A program made the translations under genes and the position numbers. The notes beneath the pieces are model-generated. The model was not told the DNA's origin and did no database searches. It worked only from the letters and a program-made list of their open reading frames with translations. This document shows, one piece after another, positions 35,178-44,847 of a stretch of 64,000 nt of DNA. Numbering within the stretch: the first letter of the stretch is position 1; every line of letters starts with the position of its first letter. The stretch spans positions 3,966,501 to 4,030,500 of the forward strand of contig NZ_CP070506.1 of assembly GCF_016925675.1 (NCBI RefSeq), given 5' to 3'. This DNA is from Pseudomonas hygromyciniae. Its GTDB lineage: Bacteria; Pseudomonadota; Gammaproteobacteria; Pseudomonadales; Pseudomonadaceae.

Positions 35178-35888
35178 CTAGATCACGTTCGTTGCCTCCA
35201 GCAACTGGGTAATCCAGCGCACCTCCTGCGTCAGCTCCACAACCTTCTGCTCAGGTAGCGCCTGTCGCGCCTCGGCCAATTGGTCCAGGGTCCGTTGCTT
35301 GTAGCGCAGCAGGCGCTGCCACTTGGCCAGGAACGCCTCGCTGCGGGCCTGCATCTGCAACGGGCCGAAGTACAGTTGCTCGGCGCTGTAGCTCACCGGC
35401 CCGCTGCGCTCGGCGACGATGATTTCATAGTCGAAGCGATTTTCCCGTAGCAGCTCCTCGCTGAGGATGCGGTAGCCGTTGTCCATCAGCCACAGGCGCA
35501 GCGGTTGTTCGCCGCCGTTGGGTTGCAGGATAAGGCGCTCCTGGCCTCTGAGGTACAGCTTGCCGCGCTCGAGGATGTCGCGGATGGTCTCGCCGCCCAT
35601 GCCGCAGATACTGACGGTATCGATCCGGTCTGCCGGCTCGATGGCCGCCAGGCCATCAGCCAGGCGCACCTGGATCTGCAACTGCTGACCGTTGTCGCAC
35701 ACCGTGCGGTAGGCGGCGCGGAACGGGGTCAACGCCACTTCGCCGGCGACTGCCGCGACAATCGCGCCACGGTTGATCAACGCCACCGGCAGGTAGGCGT
35801 GATCCGAACCGATATCGGCCAGACGCGCGCCGGCCGGTACTTGCGCTGCCACGCATTCCAGGCGCATGGACAATGTGTTTGGGTTCAA
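35178..35888 (-). CDS. TrmK-family tRNA (adenine-N1)-methyltransferase
   Basis: 236 aa. I choose TTG at 35888 because AAGGA lies about 9 bases upstream and TTGA overlaps the stop of the outer membrane channel gene, as in coupled translation; an ATG at 35867 has no ribosome site. The Rossmann-type SAM site is ADIGSDHAYLPVALINRG and the catalytic-side motif is SICGMGGETIRDIL with LILQPNGGE, the TrmK/COG2384 signature. Relatives methylate A22 of some bacterial tRNAs. Its place as the last gene of a SoxR-controlled RND pump operon is unusual. Confidence 0.88.
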   Translation of the reverse strand: MNPNTLSMRLECVAAQVPAGARLADIGSDHAYLPVALINRGAIVAAVAGEVALTPFRAAYRTVCDNGQQLQIQVRLADGLAAIEPADRIDTVSICGMGGETIRDILERGKLYLRGQERLILQPNGGEQPLRLWLMDNGYRILSEELLRENRFDYEIIVAERSGPVSYSAEQLYFGPLQMQARSEAFLAKWQRLLRYKQRTLDQLAEARQALPEQKVVELTQEVRWITQLLEATNVI

Positions 35889-37342
35889 CTGCTGTTCCTT
35901 TTCAAGGCACCGTTGGCCTCATTGAGGGCCGCAGGGTAAAGCCTCGGCGCCCGCCAGGCCAGCGCCTTGTACAGGTCCACCGCATTGCCATAGGACGCAG
36001 CCTGCGCCTGGGCAATCTCCTGACGCAGGCTGAGCAGATCGCGCTGGCTCTGCTGCACCGACAAGTAACTACCGGAACCTGCGCTGTAACGCCGCTGCGC
36101 GATATCCAGCGCCGCCTCGGCATGCCGTGCCGATTGCACCAGGTTGAGCAGATGCCGCTGATGCTCGGCCAGTTGGGTAATGGCGCCCTCCACTTCTTCC
36201 ACGGCCACCAACAGCACCTGTTCGAAGTGCGCGGTCTCTCGTTGCGATAGGGCTTGGGCGCCGCGCAGGCGTGCGCGCACGGTGCCCAGGTTGAGTGCCG
36301 GCCAGGTCAAGCCCGGGGTCAATTCGAATGCCCGGGACGCGCTGCCCAGATCCCCGTCACGCAAGGCGAAGAAGCCGATAAACCCACCCAGGTTCAAGCG
36401 CGGATACAAGTCGGCGGTGGCCGCGCCCACGTCCTCGACGCGGGCCGCCAGCAGCCGCTCGGCCTGCAGCACATCCGGTCGATTGCGGATCAACCGGTCG
36501 ACATCCCCCAACGGCAATTGCCGCGCCAGTGGACCCGGCGCCAAGGGGTCGAGGTCGACGCTGAAACTGCCCGGACGTTGCCCCGACAACACTTGCAGCC
36601 GGTAAAGGCTGCGTTGCAACTGCCCCTGCAACGGCGCAATCGCCGCCTGGGCGCGCAGCGCATTGCCCCGGGCGCTCTCCAACGCTTCAGGCAGGCCACT
36701 ACCGGCCTGGTTTTGCGCCTCGGTCAGGCCCACGGTCACTTGCCAACTGCGCACCGCATCTTGTGCCAGTTGCAGTTGCTGGTGCTGGCCCTGCGCCGCG
36801 TAATAGGCATGGGCCACTTGTGCGGCGATGCTCAGTTGCACCTGTTCAAGGTCGGCCTGCGAGGCCTCGGCCCGTGATTGCGCGGCGCGATTCAAATGGT
36901 CGAGACGGCCAAACAGGTCCAGCTCCCATTGCAGGTCCAGGCCGGTGCGCCAGGACTCGGACAAGCTGCGGCTCGGCCGCGCGCCCGTCACCGCCTGCTG
37001 CTCCAGGCTGCGCTGGTACGCCGCCGTACTGCTGACAATCGGCAGGCGCTGCAACGCTTGCTCATCGACAAACGCCCGCGCCAGCAGCAAGCTCGAACGC
37101 GCCTGGCGCACATCGTGGTTGTGGGCCACAGCGGTGTCGATCAAGCGCGCCAATTGGACGTCGTCAAAGAAGGTCCACCAGGCGTCCACCGGCTGCGCCG
37201 TCCGCTGGGCGAAGTCCTCGACCTGCGGGCTGGCCAAGTGAATCGGCGCGATCTCAGGCGCGTGGTATTGCGGCCCCACCGAGCAAGCGCCGAGGCTGGC
37301 CAGCGCACCCAGTAACAGCGGGTAATGGATAAATGTGTTCAT
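35885..37342 (-). CDS. Outer membrane channel lipoprotein, NodT/OprM (OpmD-like)
   Basis: 485 aa. It begins with a lipoprotein signal ending LGAC (Cys about 20), followed by the two repeats of the outer membrane factor family with long coiled-coil helices. The C-terminal half has the motif PGLTWPALNLGTVRARLRGAQA. It forms the exit duct of the tripartite RND pump. Its start overlaps the RND gene stop by 4 bases (ATGA) and its stop overlaps the methyltransferase start (TTGA). By context it corresponds to OpmD of MexGHI-OpmD. Confidence 0.92.
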   Translation of the reverse strand: MNTFIHYPLLLGALASLGACSVGPQYHAPEIAPIHLASPQVEDFAQRTAQPVDAWWTFFDDVQLARLIDTAVAHNHDVRQARSSLLLARAFVDEQALQRLPIVSSTAAYQRSLEQQAVTGARPSRSLSESWRTGLDLQWELDLFGRLDHLNRAAQSRAEASQADLEQVQLSIAAQVAHAYYAAQGQHQQLQLAQDAVRSWQVTVGLTEAQNQAGSGLPEALESARGNALRAQAAIAPLQGQLQRSLYRLQVLSGQRPGSFSVDLDPLAPGPLARQLPLGDVDRLIRNRPDVLQAERLLAARVEDVGAATADLYPRLNLGGFIGFFALRDGDLGSASRAFELTPGLTWPALNLGTVRARLRGAQALSQRETAHFEQVLLVAVEEVEGAITQLAEHQRHLLNLVQSARHAEAALDIAQRRYSAGSGSYLSVQQSQRDLLSLRQEIAQAQAASYGNAVDLYKALAWRAPRLYPAALNEANGALKRNSS

Positions 37343-40300
37343 GGCTGCACCTCGACATGCCCCGGCGCCAGGTAGTGCTCGGCGTCGGCCAGTTGCTGCT
37401 GACGCAGGCCCTGCACCCGATGATCGCGTGCCAGCCAGGCATAGACAGTGGGAAGGACAAACAGCGTAAACAGCGTGCCAACCAGCATCCCGCAGACGAT
37501 CACCACGCCCAGGCCAAAGCGACTATTGGCCCCAGCACCGTCGGCGAACAGCAGCGGCAATACGCCGAAGGTCATCGCCGCCGTGGTCATCAGCACCGGC
37601 CGCAAGCGGATCTGCGCGGCGCGGATGATTGCTTCGGCGCGGTCGAGGTGCTCGCGCACCTGGATCTCATTGGCGAACTCCACCATCAGGATTCCGTGTT
37701 TGCTGATCAGGCCAATCAAGGTCACGAGCCCGATCTGCGTGTAGATATTCAACGTGGCCCAGCCCAGCGCCAGGGGGATCAGCGCACCGCAAATGGACAA
37801 CGGCACGGTGACCAGAATGATCAACGGATCGACCAGGCTTTCGTACTGCGCCGCGAGCACCAGATAGATCACCACCATGGCGGCGAGAAACGCCCATACC
37901 AGTGCACTGCCCTCCTGCACGTATTGGCGTGACTCGGACTGCCAGTCATGGCTGAACCCCGGCGGCAGTTCAGCGGCCAGTTGCTCCAGCAGCGCCACCG
38001 CCTGCCCCTGGGAAACGCCGGGCGCCGGGATGGCCTGCAGGGTGCTGGCGTTCTGCTGATCGAACTGCAACAGGCGGTTCGGCGCCACCGTGATATCCAG
38101 ATGCACCAGCGTCGACAGCGGGATCAACTGGCCGCCTTCGGTACGCACATACTGGCGGGCCAGGGCCTGGGGAGTCAGGCGCTGTTCTTCAGTGCTTTGC
38201 GTAATCACATCATAAGAGCGCCCATACAAGGCGAAGCGGTTGATGTACTGCTCGCCCACCAGCACCGCCAGCGAGTCGCCGATATCGCGCATGCCAATGC
38301 CCAGGCTCGCCGCCTTGGCGCGATCGACGCTGACTTTGACTACCGGGTTGTTGTAGTCCAGGTCGCTGTCGACCACGGCAAACAGGCCGCTGTCACGGGC
38401 GCGCTGCTTGAGGGTTTCCATGGTCTGGTACAGCACCGGGTAATCCTGGGCGCTGCGCAGCACCATCTGCACCGGCAGGCCACCGCTGGAACCGGGTAGC
38501 GAAGCGACCTGGAAGGCAAAGATGCTGCTGCCTTCGACCTCGCCCACGGCCTGCTGCAACTGGGCCTGGACCTGCTCGGCCGAACGCTCGCGGGCCTGCC
38601 AGGCACTGAGGTTGATCCCGCCGAAACTGGCCGCCGGCCCGTCGGTGCCATTGATGATCCAGGTGTCGGTGGTTTCTGGCAGGCTCTCCATGATGCGGTT
38701 GAGCTTGCTCGCAAAACGTTCCGCGTAGTCGAGGCTGGCGTATTGCGGGGCCTTGATGGCGGTCAAGATCGCCGCCTGGTCCTCGGGAGGCGCCAGCTCG
38801 CGTTGCGGCAACGTGTACAACCACGGCAGGCTCAGGCACACCAGCAAGGCAACGCCGCCGCTGATCCAGCGCCGCGCCAGGGAGTAACCCAGCACCCGGC
38901 CATAGGTCGCGGCCAGCCCGCCAAACACTCGTTCCGCCCACTTGGCCATGCGCCCTTCTTGTTGCCCAGGCTTGAGCAGCAGCGAGCTCATCACCGGCGA
39001 CAAGGTCAAGGCGACCACGCCCGAGACCATCACCGCTCCCGCCAGGGTCAGGGCGAATTCGCGGAACAACGTGCCGGTCAGGCCGCCGATCAGGCCGATG
39101 GGCGCATACACCGCCGCCAGCGTCAGGGTCATGGCAATCACCGGCCCGGCGATTTCGCGGGCGCCAACCAACGCCGCGGCCACCGGGGTCAGGCCTTCTT
39201 CGATATGCCGGTGGACGTTTTCCACCACCACAATGGCGTCGTCCACCACCAGGCCGATGGCCAACACCATCGCCAGCAGGGTCAGCAGGTTGAGGCTGAA
39301 GCCGAAGAACAGCATCAAGGCCGCCGCCCCGAGCATCGACAACGGAATCGCCAGCACCGGAATCGCCACGCTGCGCAGTGAACCCAGGCACAGCCAGATC
39401 ACCAGCACCACGATCAGCATGGCCTCCAGCAGGGTGTGCAGCACTTCCTCGATGGACGCCTCGATAAACCGTGCGGTTTCGTAGGCCAGGGCGACGTTGA
39501 CCCCAGGTGGCAGCGTCTGCTGGATTTGCGGCAGCAGTTGGCGAATCCCATCGACGATCACCAGGGGGTTGCCCGACGGTGTGGGAAACAGCCCCAGATG
39601 CACGGCCGGACGGCCATTCATGGTGGCGCTGGTCTGGGTCGCCGCTGCGCCCAGCTCCACGGTGCCCACATCGCGCAGGCGCACCAGGGCCGTGCCGTCA
39701 TTGCGGATCACTAGGTCGCGGAAGGCCTCGACGCTGGTCAGGTCGGTGTCGATATGGATATCGGCCAGCACGAACTGGCCACGGATCTGCCCCGGGGTGG
39801 CCTGGTAGTTATTGCGGCGCACCGCTTGTGCCACATCGGCGGCGGTCACCCCGCGCCCGGCCATGCGATCGCTGTCCAGCCACAGGCGCATTGCCAGATT
39901 CTGGCCGCCGAAGGTTTGCACCTTGGCGACCCCGTCGATCCCGGACAACTGCGGTTCGACCACCCGCGACAGGTAGTCGCTAAGCTCGGGAATCGACAGC
40001 GTGTCACTGGCAAACCCTACGTACGCCACGGCGGTGGAGTCGCCGGCCGACAGTTCGACCACCGGGTCGTAGGCATCGTCGGGTAAGCGGTAACGCACTT
40101 GATTGACCTTGGCCATGGTCTCGGCCAATGCCTGGGTCGAGTCGCGGTTGAGGGTCATGCGCAGGGTGATCACGCTACGGCCCTGGACCGACGACGACGC
40201 CAGGTAATCGATACCCTCCACCGACGACACGGCCTGGGTGAGCGGTTGGGTGACAAAACCTTGCATCAATTCGGCCGAGGCACCGGGGTATTGGGTGCTG

Positions 40301-40440
40301 ACGGTGATGGTCGAGCTTTCCAGCAACGGGTACTGGCGCACCGGTAATTTGCCGAGGGCAAACAGGCCGGCGAGGACGATCAGGCTGCTGACGACCAGAG
40401 CCAGTACCGGGCGCCGCACAAAACTGTCGGTGAAGCTCAT
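37339..40440 (-). CDS. mexI: RND multidrug efflux inner membrane transporter, MexI-like (HAE1)
   Basis: 1033 aa, the usual HAE1 length, with 12 membrane segments and two large periplasmic loops. The start [20 protein letters not shown] and the LLESSTITVSTQYPGASAEL segment resemble MexI as I recall it. Proton-relay acids are in helix 4 (GLVVDDAIVVVENV), and GxxPxxxG-type segments and the second-half LISKHGILMVEF are in place. It exports drugs or metabolites such as phenazine-like or redox-active compounds, by analogy with MexGHI-OpmD. Start and stop overlap the adjacent genes by 4 bases each. Confidence 0.9.
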   Translation of the reverse strand: MSFTDSFVRRPVLALVVSSLIVLAGLFALGKLPVRQYPLLESSTITVSTQYPGASAELMQGFVTQPLTQAVSSVEGIDYLASSSVQGRSVITLRMTLNRDSTQALAETMAKVNQVRYRLPDDAYDPVVELSAGDSTAVAYVGFASDTLSIPELSDYLSRVVEPQLSGIDGVAKVQTFGGQNLAMRLWLDSDRMAGRGVTAADVAQAVRRNNYQATPGQIRGQFVLADIHIDTDLTSVEAFRDLVIRNDGTALVRLRDVGTVELGAAATQTSATMNGRPAVHLGLFPTPSGNPLVIVDGIRQLLPQIQQTLPPGVNVALAYETARFIEASIEEVLHTLLEAMLIVVLVIWLCLGSLRSVAIPVLAIPLSMLGAAALMLFFGFSLNLLTLLAMVLAIGLVVDDAIVVVENVHRHIEEGLTPVAAALVGAREIAGPVIAMTLTLAAVYAPIGLIGGLTGTLFREFALTLAGAVMVSGVVALTLSPVMSSLLLKPGQQEGRMAKWAERVFGGLAATYGRVLGYSLARRWISGGVALLVCLSLPWLYTLPQRELAPPEDQAAILTAIKAPQYASLDYAERFASKLNRIMESLPETTDTWIINGTDGPAASFGGINLSAWQARERSAEQVQAQLQQAVGEVEGSSIFAFQVASLPGSSGGLPVQMVLRSAQDYPVLYQTMETLKQRARDSGLFAVVDSDLDYNNPVVKVSVDRAKAASLGIGMRDIGDSLAVLVGEQYINRFALYGRSYDVITQSTEEQRLTPQALARQYVRTEGGQLIPLSTLVHLDITVAPNRLLQFDQQNASTLQAIPAPGVSQGQAVALLEQLAAELPPGFSHDWQSESRQYVQEGSALVWAFLAAMVVIYLVLAAQYESLVDPLIILVTVPLSICGALIPLALGWATLNIYTQIGLVTLIGLISKHGILMVEFANEIQVREHLDRAEAIIRAAQIRLRPVLMTTAAMTFGVLPLLFADGAGANSRFGLGVVIVCGMLVGTLFTLFVLPTVYAWLARDHRVQGLRQQQLADAEHYLAPGHVEVQP

Positions 40441-41531
40441 GAGGCGCGATTCCCTTCAACGTCCAACGTGTTTTGCTCGACCGCTTCGACGGGCATGCCG
40501 TCGCTGAGCTTGAGCTGCCCGGAAACCACCACCTGGTCGCCCAGTGCCAGGCCCGAGGTAATTTCCACCAGGCCCTGCCAGCGCTCCCCGGTAGTCACCT
40601 GGACGCGGCGCACACTCAAGGCACCGGCGGGATCGGCGCTGGCGATAAACACGGTCTGCCCGTAGGCGGTGTAGGTAATGGCGGTTTCCGGCACCACCAG
40701 CACCGTGGGTGACTGCACCGCCGACAGACGCACGCTGGCGTACATGCCGGCCTGCAACTGCCCGCCCGGATTGGCCAGGGTGGCTTGCACCCGCACCGAG
40801 CGCGACTGGCCGATCAGCGGGTCGATAGCGTTGATCTGCGCCGAGAAATGCTCGCCCGGCAAGGCATCCACCGTGAGCTGGGCGATCTGGCCGACGCGCA
40901 AGCCAGGGGACGCCTGTTCACTCAAGGCGAAATTCACACGCAGGCGCTGGGCATCCACCAGGCTGGCGATGGTTTCGCCGGTCTGCAGGTACTGGCCTTG
41001 ATGCACACGGCGGATACCCACCTGCCCGGCGAACGGCGCACGGATGGCCTTTTGCGCGATCCGCGCGTCGACCTGTTGCAGCTCGCCCTTGGCCATGTCC
41101 AGGGCGGCGGTAGCGTTGTCCAGTTGCTCCTGGGTCGCGACATTCACGGCCGCAAGCTTTTGAATGCGCAGGAACAGCGTCTGGGCATTGCGCAGTTGGG
41201 CGCGCAGGCGCAAACGGTCGGCCTGTTCGGGGGCGTCATTGAGTTGGACCAACAACTGCCCGGCCTTGACCGCTTGCCCGGATTCGAAGGCGATCCGCGT
41301 GACACGCCCAGCGGTTTCCGCCGCCACCTGTACCTGGTTGGCCGCCTCCAGTTCCCCGGCGGCAAAGGCCTGGCGAGGTGCCTCACCCTGGCGCACCTTG
41401 GCCAGCGCCACCTTGGCCACCGGCCACGCCGCTGCGGCCTGGGTCGAGGGTTGATTGCCCAACAACGTGATAACCAGGGCCAGCGCAGCTACCGCTGCCA
41501 CGCCCCCGCCCACTAGCATCCTTGTGCCCAT
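40437..41531 (-). CDS. mexH: RND periplasmic adaptor protein, MexH-like
   Basis: 364 aa, ATG at 41531 with GGAG 6 bases upstream. It has one N-terminal membrane anchor (about 5-27), a lipoyl-like half ([21 protein letters not shown]), a coiled-coil hairpin (about 105-160), the barrel segment [24 protein letters not shown] and a C-terminal beta domain. It joins the RND pump to the outer membrane channel. It is the first gene of the operon, and no MexG-like gene precedes it. Its promoter contains a SoxR box. Confidence 0.9.
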   Translation of the reverse strand: MGTRMLVGGGVAAVAALALVITLLGNQPSTQAAAAWPVAKVALAKVRQGEAPRQAFAAGELEAANQVQVAAETAGRVTRIAFESGQAVKAGQLLVQLNDAPEQADRLRLRAQLRNAQTLFLRIQKLAAVNVATQEQLDNATAALDMAKGELQQVDARIAQKAIRAPFAGQVGIRRVHQGQYLQTGETIASLVDAQRLRVNFALSEQASPGLRVGQIAQLTVDALPGEHFSAQINAIDPLIGQSRSVRVQATLANPGGQLQAGMYASVRLSAVQSPTVLVVPETAITYTAYGQTVFIASADPAGALSVRRVQVTTGERWQGLVEITSGLALGDQVVVSGQLKLSDGMPVEAVEQNTLDVEGNRAS

Positions 41532-41617
41532 GCCCTGCTCCGCTCATTTGTGGTGTGTTCGCTACCGCCCCACCCCGCACTGGCGATGGAAAGCGGTTGC
41601 AGCAAAGATCGGGCAGG

Positions 41618-41648
41618 ACTATAAAACCTCAACTTAACTTGAGGGCAA
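41618..41648 (-). promoter_or_regulatory. SoxR-type promoter with 19-bp spacer (pump operon)
   Basis: On the minus strand TTGCCC, 19 bases, TATAGT. The long spacer is the hallmark of MerR/SoxR-activated promoters. The SoxR box CCTCAACTTAACTTGAGG (41627-41644) covers the spacer and the edge of the -35, and lies 10 bases before the soxR start codon. Confidence 0.9.
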
Positions 41649-41653
41649 CACCC

Positions 41654-42127
41654 ATGGCAGCAGAAAAGAACCCCGACGGTGTGCGCTCCCTCACCATCGG
41701 CGAGGTTGCCAGGCGCAGCGGCGTACCGATCTCCACCCTGCACTTCTACGAATCCAAGGGCTTGATCGCCAGCACGCGCAACGCTGGCAACCAACGGCGC
41801 TTCCCGTCGCTGGTGCTGCGCAGCATCGCGATCATCAAGGTGGCGCAACGCACCGGCATCCCCCTCGAAGAGATCAAGCGCGCCATGGGCCGCTATCCAC
41901 CGAACAGCAAACTGACGGCCGCGCAATGGGGAGAAATGTCCTCAGCCTGGCGCGACAACCTCAACGAACGCATCCGCACCCTGGAAGCCCTGCGTGACAG
42001 CCTGGACAACTGCATTGGCTGTGGCTGTCTGTCACTCAACGACTGTCCGTTGCGCAACCCCGGCGACAGCCTGGGCCAGGAAGGACCGGGGCCGAGGATC
42101 CTCGAACGCGCCAGCCAGCGGATCTGA
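41654..42127 (+). CDS. soxR: Redox-sensing transcriptional activator SoxR
   Basis: 157 aa from the ATG at 41654; the frame upstream would cross the operator. A MerR-type winged helix-turn-helix ([27 protein letters not shown]) is followed by a dimerisation helix and the iron-sulphur loop [19 protein letters not shown], whose Cys spacing (C-x2-C-x-C-x5-C) binds the [2Fe-2S] cluster. Oxidation of the cluster by redox-cycling compounds turns on the target promoter. The box lies directly before this gene and in the promoter of the divergent RND operon, so both are likely controlled by it. Confidence 0.97.
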   Translation: MAAEKNPDGVRSLTIGEVARRSGVPISTLHFYESKGLIASTRNAGNQRRFPSLVLRSIAIIKVAQRTGIPLEEIKRAMGRYPPNSKLTAAQWGEMSSAWRDNLNERIRTLEALRDSLDNCIGCGCLSLNDCPLRNPGDSLGQEGPGPRILERASQRI

Positions 42128-42157
42128 AATGCAATCTTCCAATCCCTGAAGATCAAG

Positions 42158-42254
42158 GTGGGAGCTGTCTCGCCCTGCGAGGCTGCGATGGCGGCGGCAT
42201 TGCTGGGATTGATGTTGGCTGACCTGTCGCTATCGCCGGCAAGCCAGCTCCCAC
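42158..42254. repeat. REPIN (GTGGGAGCTG type)
   Basis: GTGGGAGCTG at the left faces CAGCTCCCAC at the right, with internal GCGATGGC and GCTATCGC also inverted. The flanking GAAGATCAA and TTGATCTTC extend the symmetry. Confidence 0.8.
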
Positions 42255-42375
42255 ATTTGATCTTCATTGCCTTGGCAGGTCGGTGCTGACTACGCCGATG
42301 ACACTTTTGAAGTAAGCCGCCTCGGACGCTTTCCCGATAATCGAGGACTTACTGACGAAATGCCGAGGCCCCGCC

Positions 42376-43674
42376 ATGACGCGAGCATCCACCGAACAGG
42401 TCCCGCCGCAAACCCTGAGAAAAGTCATCGTCGCCGCCGGTATCGGCAATTTTGTCGAGTGGTTCGACTTCGCCGTGTATGGCTTTCTCGCGACCACCAT
42501 CGCCCAGCAGTTTTTCCCCAGTGGCGATGCCAGCGCGGCTTTGCTCAAGACGTTCGCGGTGTTTGCCGTGGCCTTTGCCTTTCGGCCCCTGGGCGGGATT
42601 TTTTTCGGCATGCTGGGCGATCGCATCGGCCGCAAGCGCACCCTGGCAATGACGATTTTGCTGATGGCGGGTGCGACTACGTTGATCGGCTTGTTGCCCA
42701 CCTATGCTGCGATTGGCGTTACGGCGCCGATCCTGTTGTCGCTGATCCGCTGCGCCCAGGGCTTTTCCGCCGGCGGTGAATACGCCGGGGCCTGTGCCTA
42801 TCTGATGGAGCATGCGCCCAGCGACAAACGGGCGTGGTACGGCAGCTTTATCCCCGTGTCGACCTTTGCCGCCTTCGCCTCGGCGGCGGTGGTGGCCTAT
42901 GCGCTGGAAGCCTCGCTGTCAGCCGAGGCCATGGGCAGTTGGGGCTGGCGCCTACCGTTCCTGATCGCCGCGCCGCTGGGTTTGGTGGGGCTGTACCTGC
43001 GCTGGCGGCTGGATGAAACCCCGGCGTTCCAGGCGGTAAAGCAAGAGCACACCGTGGCCCACTCGCCGCTCAAGGAAACCCTACGCAACCATGGCGCGGC
43101 GATCTGCTGCCTGGGCGCCTTTGTGTCGCTGACGGCGCTGTCGTTTTATATGTTCACCACCTACTTTGCGACGTACCTGCAAGTGGCCGGCGGCCTGAGC
43201 CGGGCGACGGCATTGCTGGTGTCGCTGATTGCGCTGATCTTCGCCGCGGCGATGTGCCCGGCGGCGGGCTGGTACTCCGACCGCGTCGGACGACGCGTCA
43301 CGGTGATGACCGCCTGCGGGCTGTTGATGGTGGTGGTGTATCCATCGTTTTTGATGGCCAGTTCCGGCTCGTTCGCCGCATCCATCGTTGGCGTGATGCT
43401 GCTGGCGGTGGGTGCGGTGTTGTGTGGCGTGGTCACGGCGGCCCTGCTCTCGGAAACCTTCCCGACCCGCACGCGTTACACGGCTTCGGCGATTACCTAC
43501 AACATGGCCTACACGATCTTTGGCGGCACTGCGCCACTGGTGGCCACGTGGTTGATCAGCACCACCGGCAGCAACCTGTCGCCAGCGTTTTACCTGATTG
43601 CCGTGGCCTTGCTGGCCCTGGCCGGTGGCCTGGCCCTGCCGGAAACCTCGCGCATCTCCCTGCACGACGCCTGA
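42376..43674 (+). CDS. MFS transporter, metabolite:H+ symporter (MHS) family
   Basis: 432 aa with 12 membrane segments. The signature loop between helices 2 and 3 reads GMLGDRIGRKRTLAMTILLMA, preceded by VEWFDFAVYGFLA and followed by RCAQGFSAGGEYAGACAYLMEHAPSDKR, which are typical of the MHS group (ProP, KgtP, ShiA, CitA relatives). It imports an organic acid or osmolyte with protons; the substrate is not readable. It has its own gene unit downstream of a REPIN. Confidence 0.9.
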   Translation: MTRASTEQVPPQTLRKVIVAAGIGNFVEWFDFAVYGFLATTIAQQFFPSGDASAALLKTFAVFAVAFAFRPLGGIFFGMLGDRIGRKRTLAMTILLMAGATTLIGLLPTYAAIGVTAPILLSLIRCAQGFSAGGEYAGACAYLMEHAPSDKRAWYGSFIPVSTFAAFASAAVVAYALEASLSAEAMGSWGWRLPFLIAAPLGLVGLYLRWRLDETPAFQAVKQEHTVAHSPLKETLRNHGAAICCLGAFVSLTALSFYMFTTYFATYLQVAGGLSRATALLVSLIALIFAAAMCPAAGWYSDRVGRRVTVMTACGLLMVVVYPSFLMASSGSFAASIVGVMLLAVGAVLCGVVTAALLSETFPTRTRYTASAITYNMAYTIFGGTAPLVATWLISTTGSNLSPAFYLIAVALLALAGGLALPETSRISLHDA

Positions 43675-43819
43675 GTTTGGCTGTAGAGAGCGGCCGTAAA
43701 AGAGCGGGTAGTGGCACAGCAACGCTGTGCTCACTAAGGCAGCCCCCAGCGAACCTTTCTTGCACATATACCGTCCGAGCTAGGGCATTGATGCTTTTCG
43801 CCCGCTCGGAGGTTTGTGT

Positions 43820-44710
43820 TTGAAAGCTGCCATCGTCAAAAAGTACCGCCTGATTATCAAGACCATGGGTTATGTAGGCTGGGCATTGTTCTGGCTGCTG
43901 CTTTGGGATATTGCGGTCACCGTGGACTTCATGCTGTTCCTCAACGCCAAGATCAACCTGCCGCTGATGCCCCTGACGCTGCTCGGTTCGGCGCTGGTGG
44001 TGCTGATCAGTTTTCGTAACACCAGCGCCTATAACCGCTGGTGGGAAGCACGCACGCTGTGGGGCGCGATGGTGAATAATTCGCGCAGCTTTGCACGCCA
44101 GGTGCTGACGTTGCTGGATGACCCCGACAACGAGGTCAACCCGATCAAATCGACCCTGCTGCGCCGTCATGTGGCGTATGTGAATTGCCTGGCGGCGCAC
44201 CTGCGGGGCGAGCCGTGCCCTGAGGAAGTACGGGCGTTTATTCCCACGGACGAGTTCGCACGCAACGGTGCCACCAACAACTTTGCCAACGACATCCTTA
44301 CTGGCTCCGCCGCCCTGCTAGCCCGGGAGTACAAGGCCGGGCGCCTGGACAGCATTCGCCTGGCGCGGCTCGAATCCACCATGGTCGACCTGTCCAACAG
44401 CCAAGGCGGCATGGAACGCATCGCCAATACGCCACTACCCTACCCCTATGTGTATTTTCCACGGCTGTTTATTTCGTTGTTCTGCCTGATTGTGCCGGTG
44501 GGACTGGTGGAGTCCCTGGGTTGGTTTACCCCGCTGGCATCGACGGTGGTGGGCTTTATGCTGCTGGCCATCGAACGGATCGGCACCGACCTGCAAAGCC
44601 CGTTTCGCTCCAGCGAACACCAGATCCAGACCGAAGCCATCTGCGAAACCATCGAGAAAAACCTGCAATCGATGCAGCGTGATTCGTTAGGGGATGTGCA
44701 CAACCGCTGA
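43820..44710 (+). CDS. Bestrophin-like anion channel (UPF0187)
   Basis: 296 aa. I choose TTG at 43820, which has GGAGG 6 bases upstream; a TTG two codons earlier is too close to that site. Bacterial bestrophins are pentameric ion channels of the inner membrane. Features: N-terminal helices with LLLWDIAVTVDFML, the conserved RNTSAYNRWWEARTLWG segment, a central cytoplasmic helical part, LPYPYVYFPRLFISLFCLIVPVGLV and the C-terminal GTDLQSPF stretch. Physiological role unknown. Confidence 0.92.
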   Translation: MKAAIVKKYRLIIKTMGYVGWALFWLLLWDIAVTVDFMLFLNAKINLPLMPLTLLGSALVVLISFRNTSAYNRWWEARTLWGAMVNNSRSFARQVLTLLDDPDNEVNPIKSTLLRRHVAYVNCLAAHLRGEPCPEEVRAFIPTDEFARNGATNNFANDILTGSAALLAREYKAGRLDSIRLARLESTMVDLSNSQGGMERIANTPLPYPYVYFPRLFISLFCLIVPVGLVESLGWFTPLASTVVGFMLLAIERIGTDLQSPFRSSEHQIQTEAICETIEKNLQSMQRDSLGDVHNR

Positions 44711-44847
44711 CCCGCTGCCACGTGGTTGCCATTAAAAAGCCTGCATTGTCCGAGCATCTATATAATAATGCGTCGCATTAAACACTTTGTTTATCGCAAT
44801 GCGCTCGCCCTCGCCGGGTGAGCGTCGCATTAGTCAGAAGGATCTCT

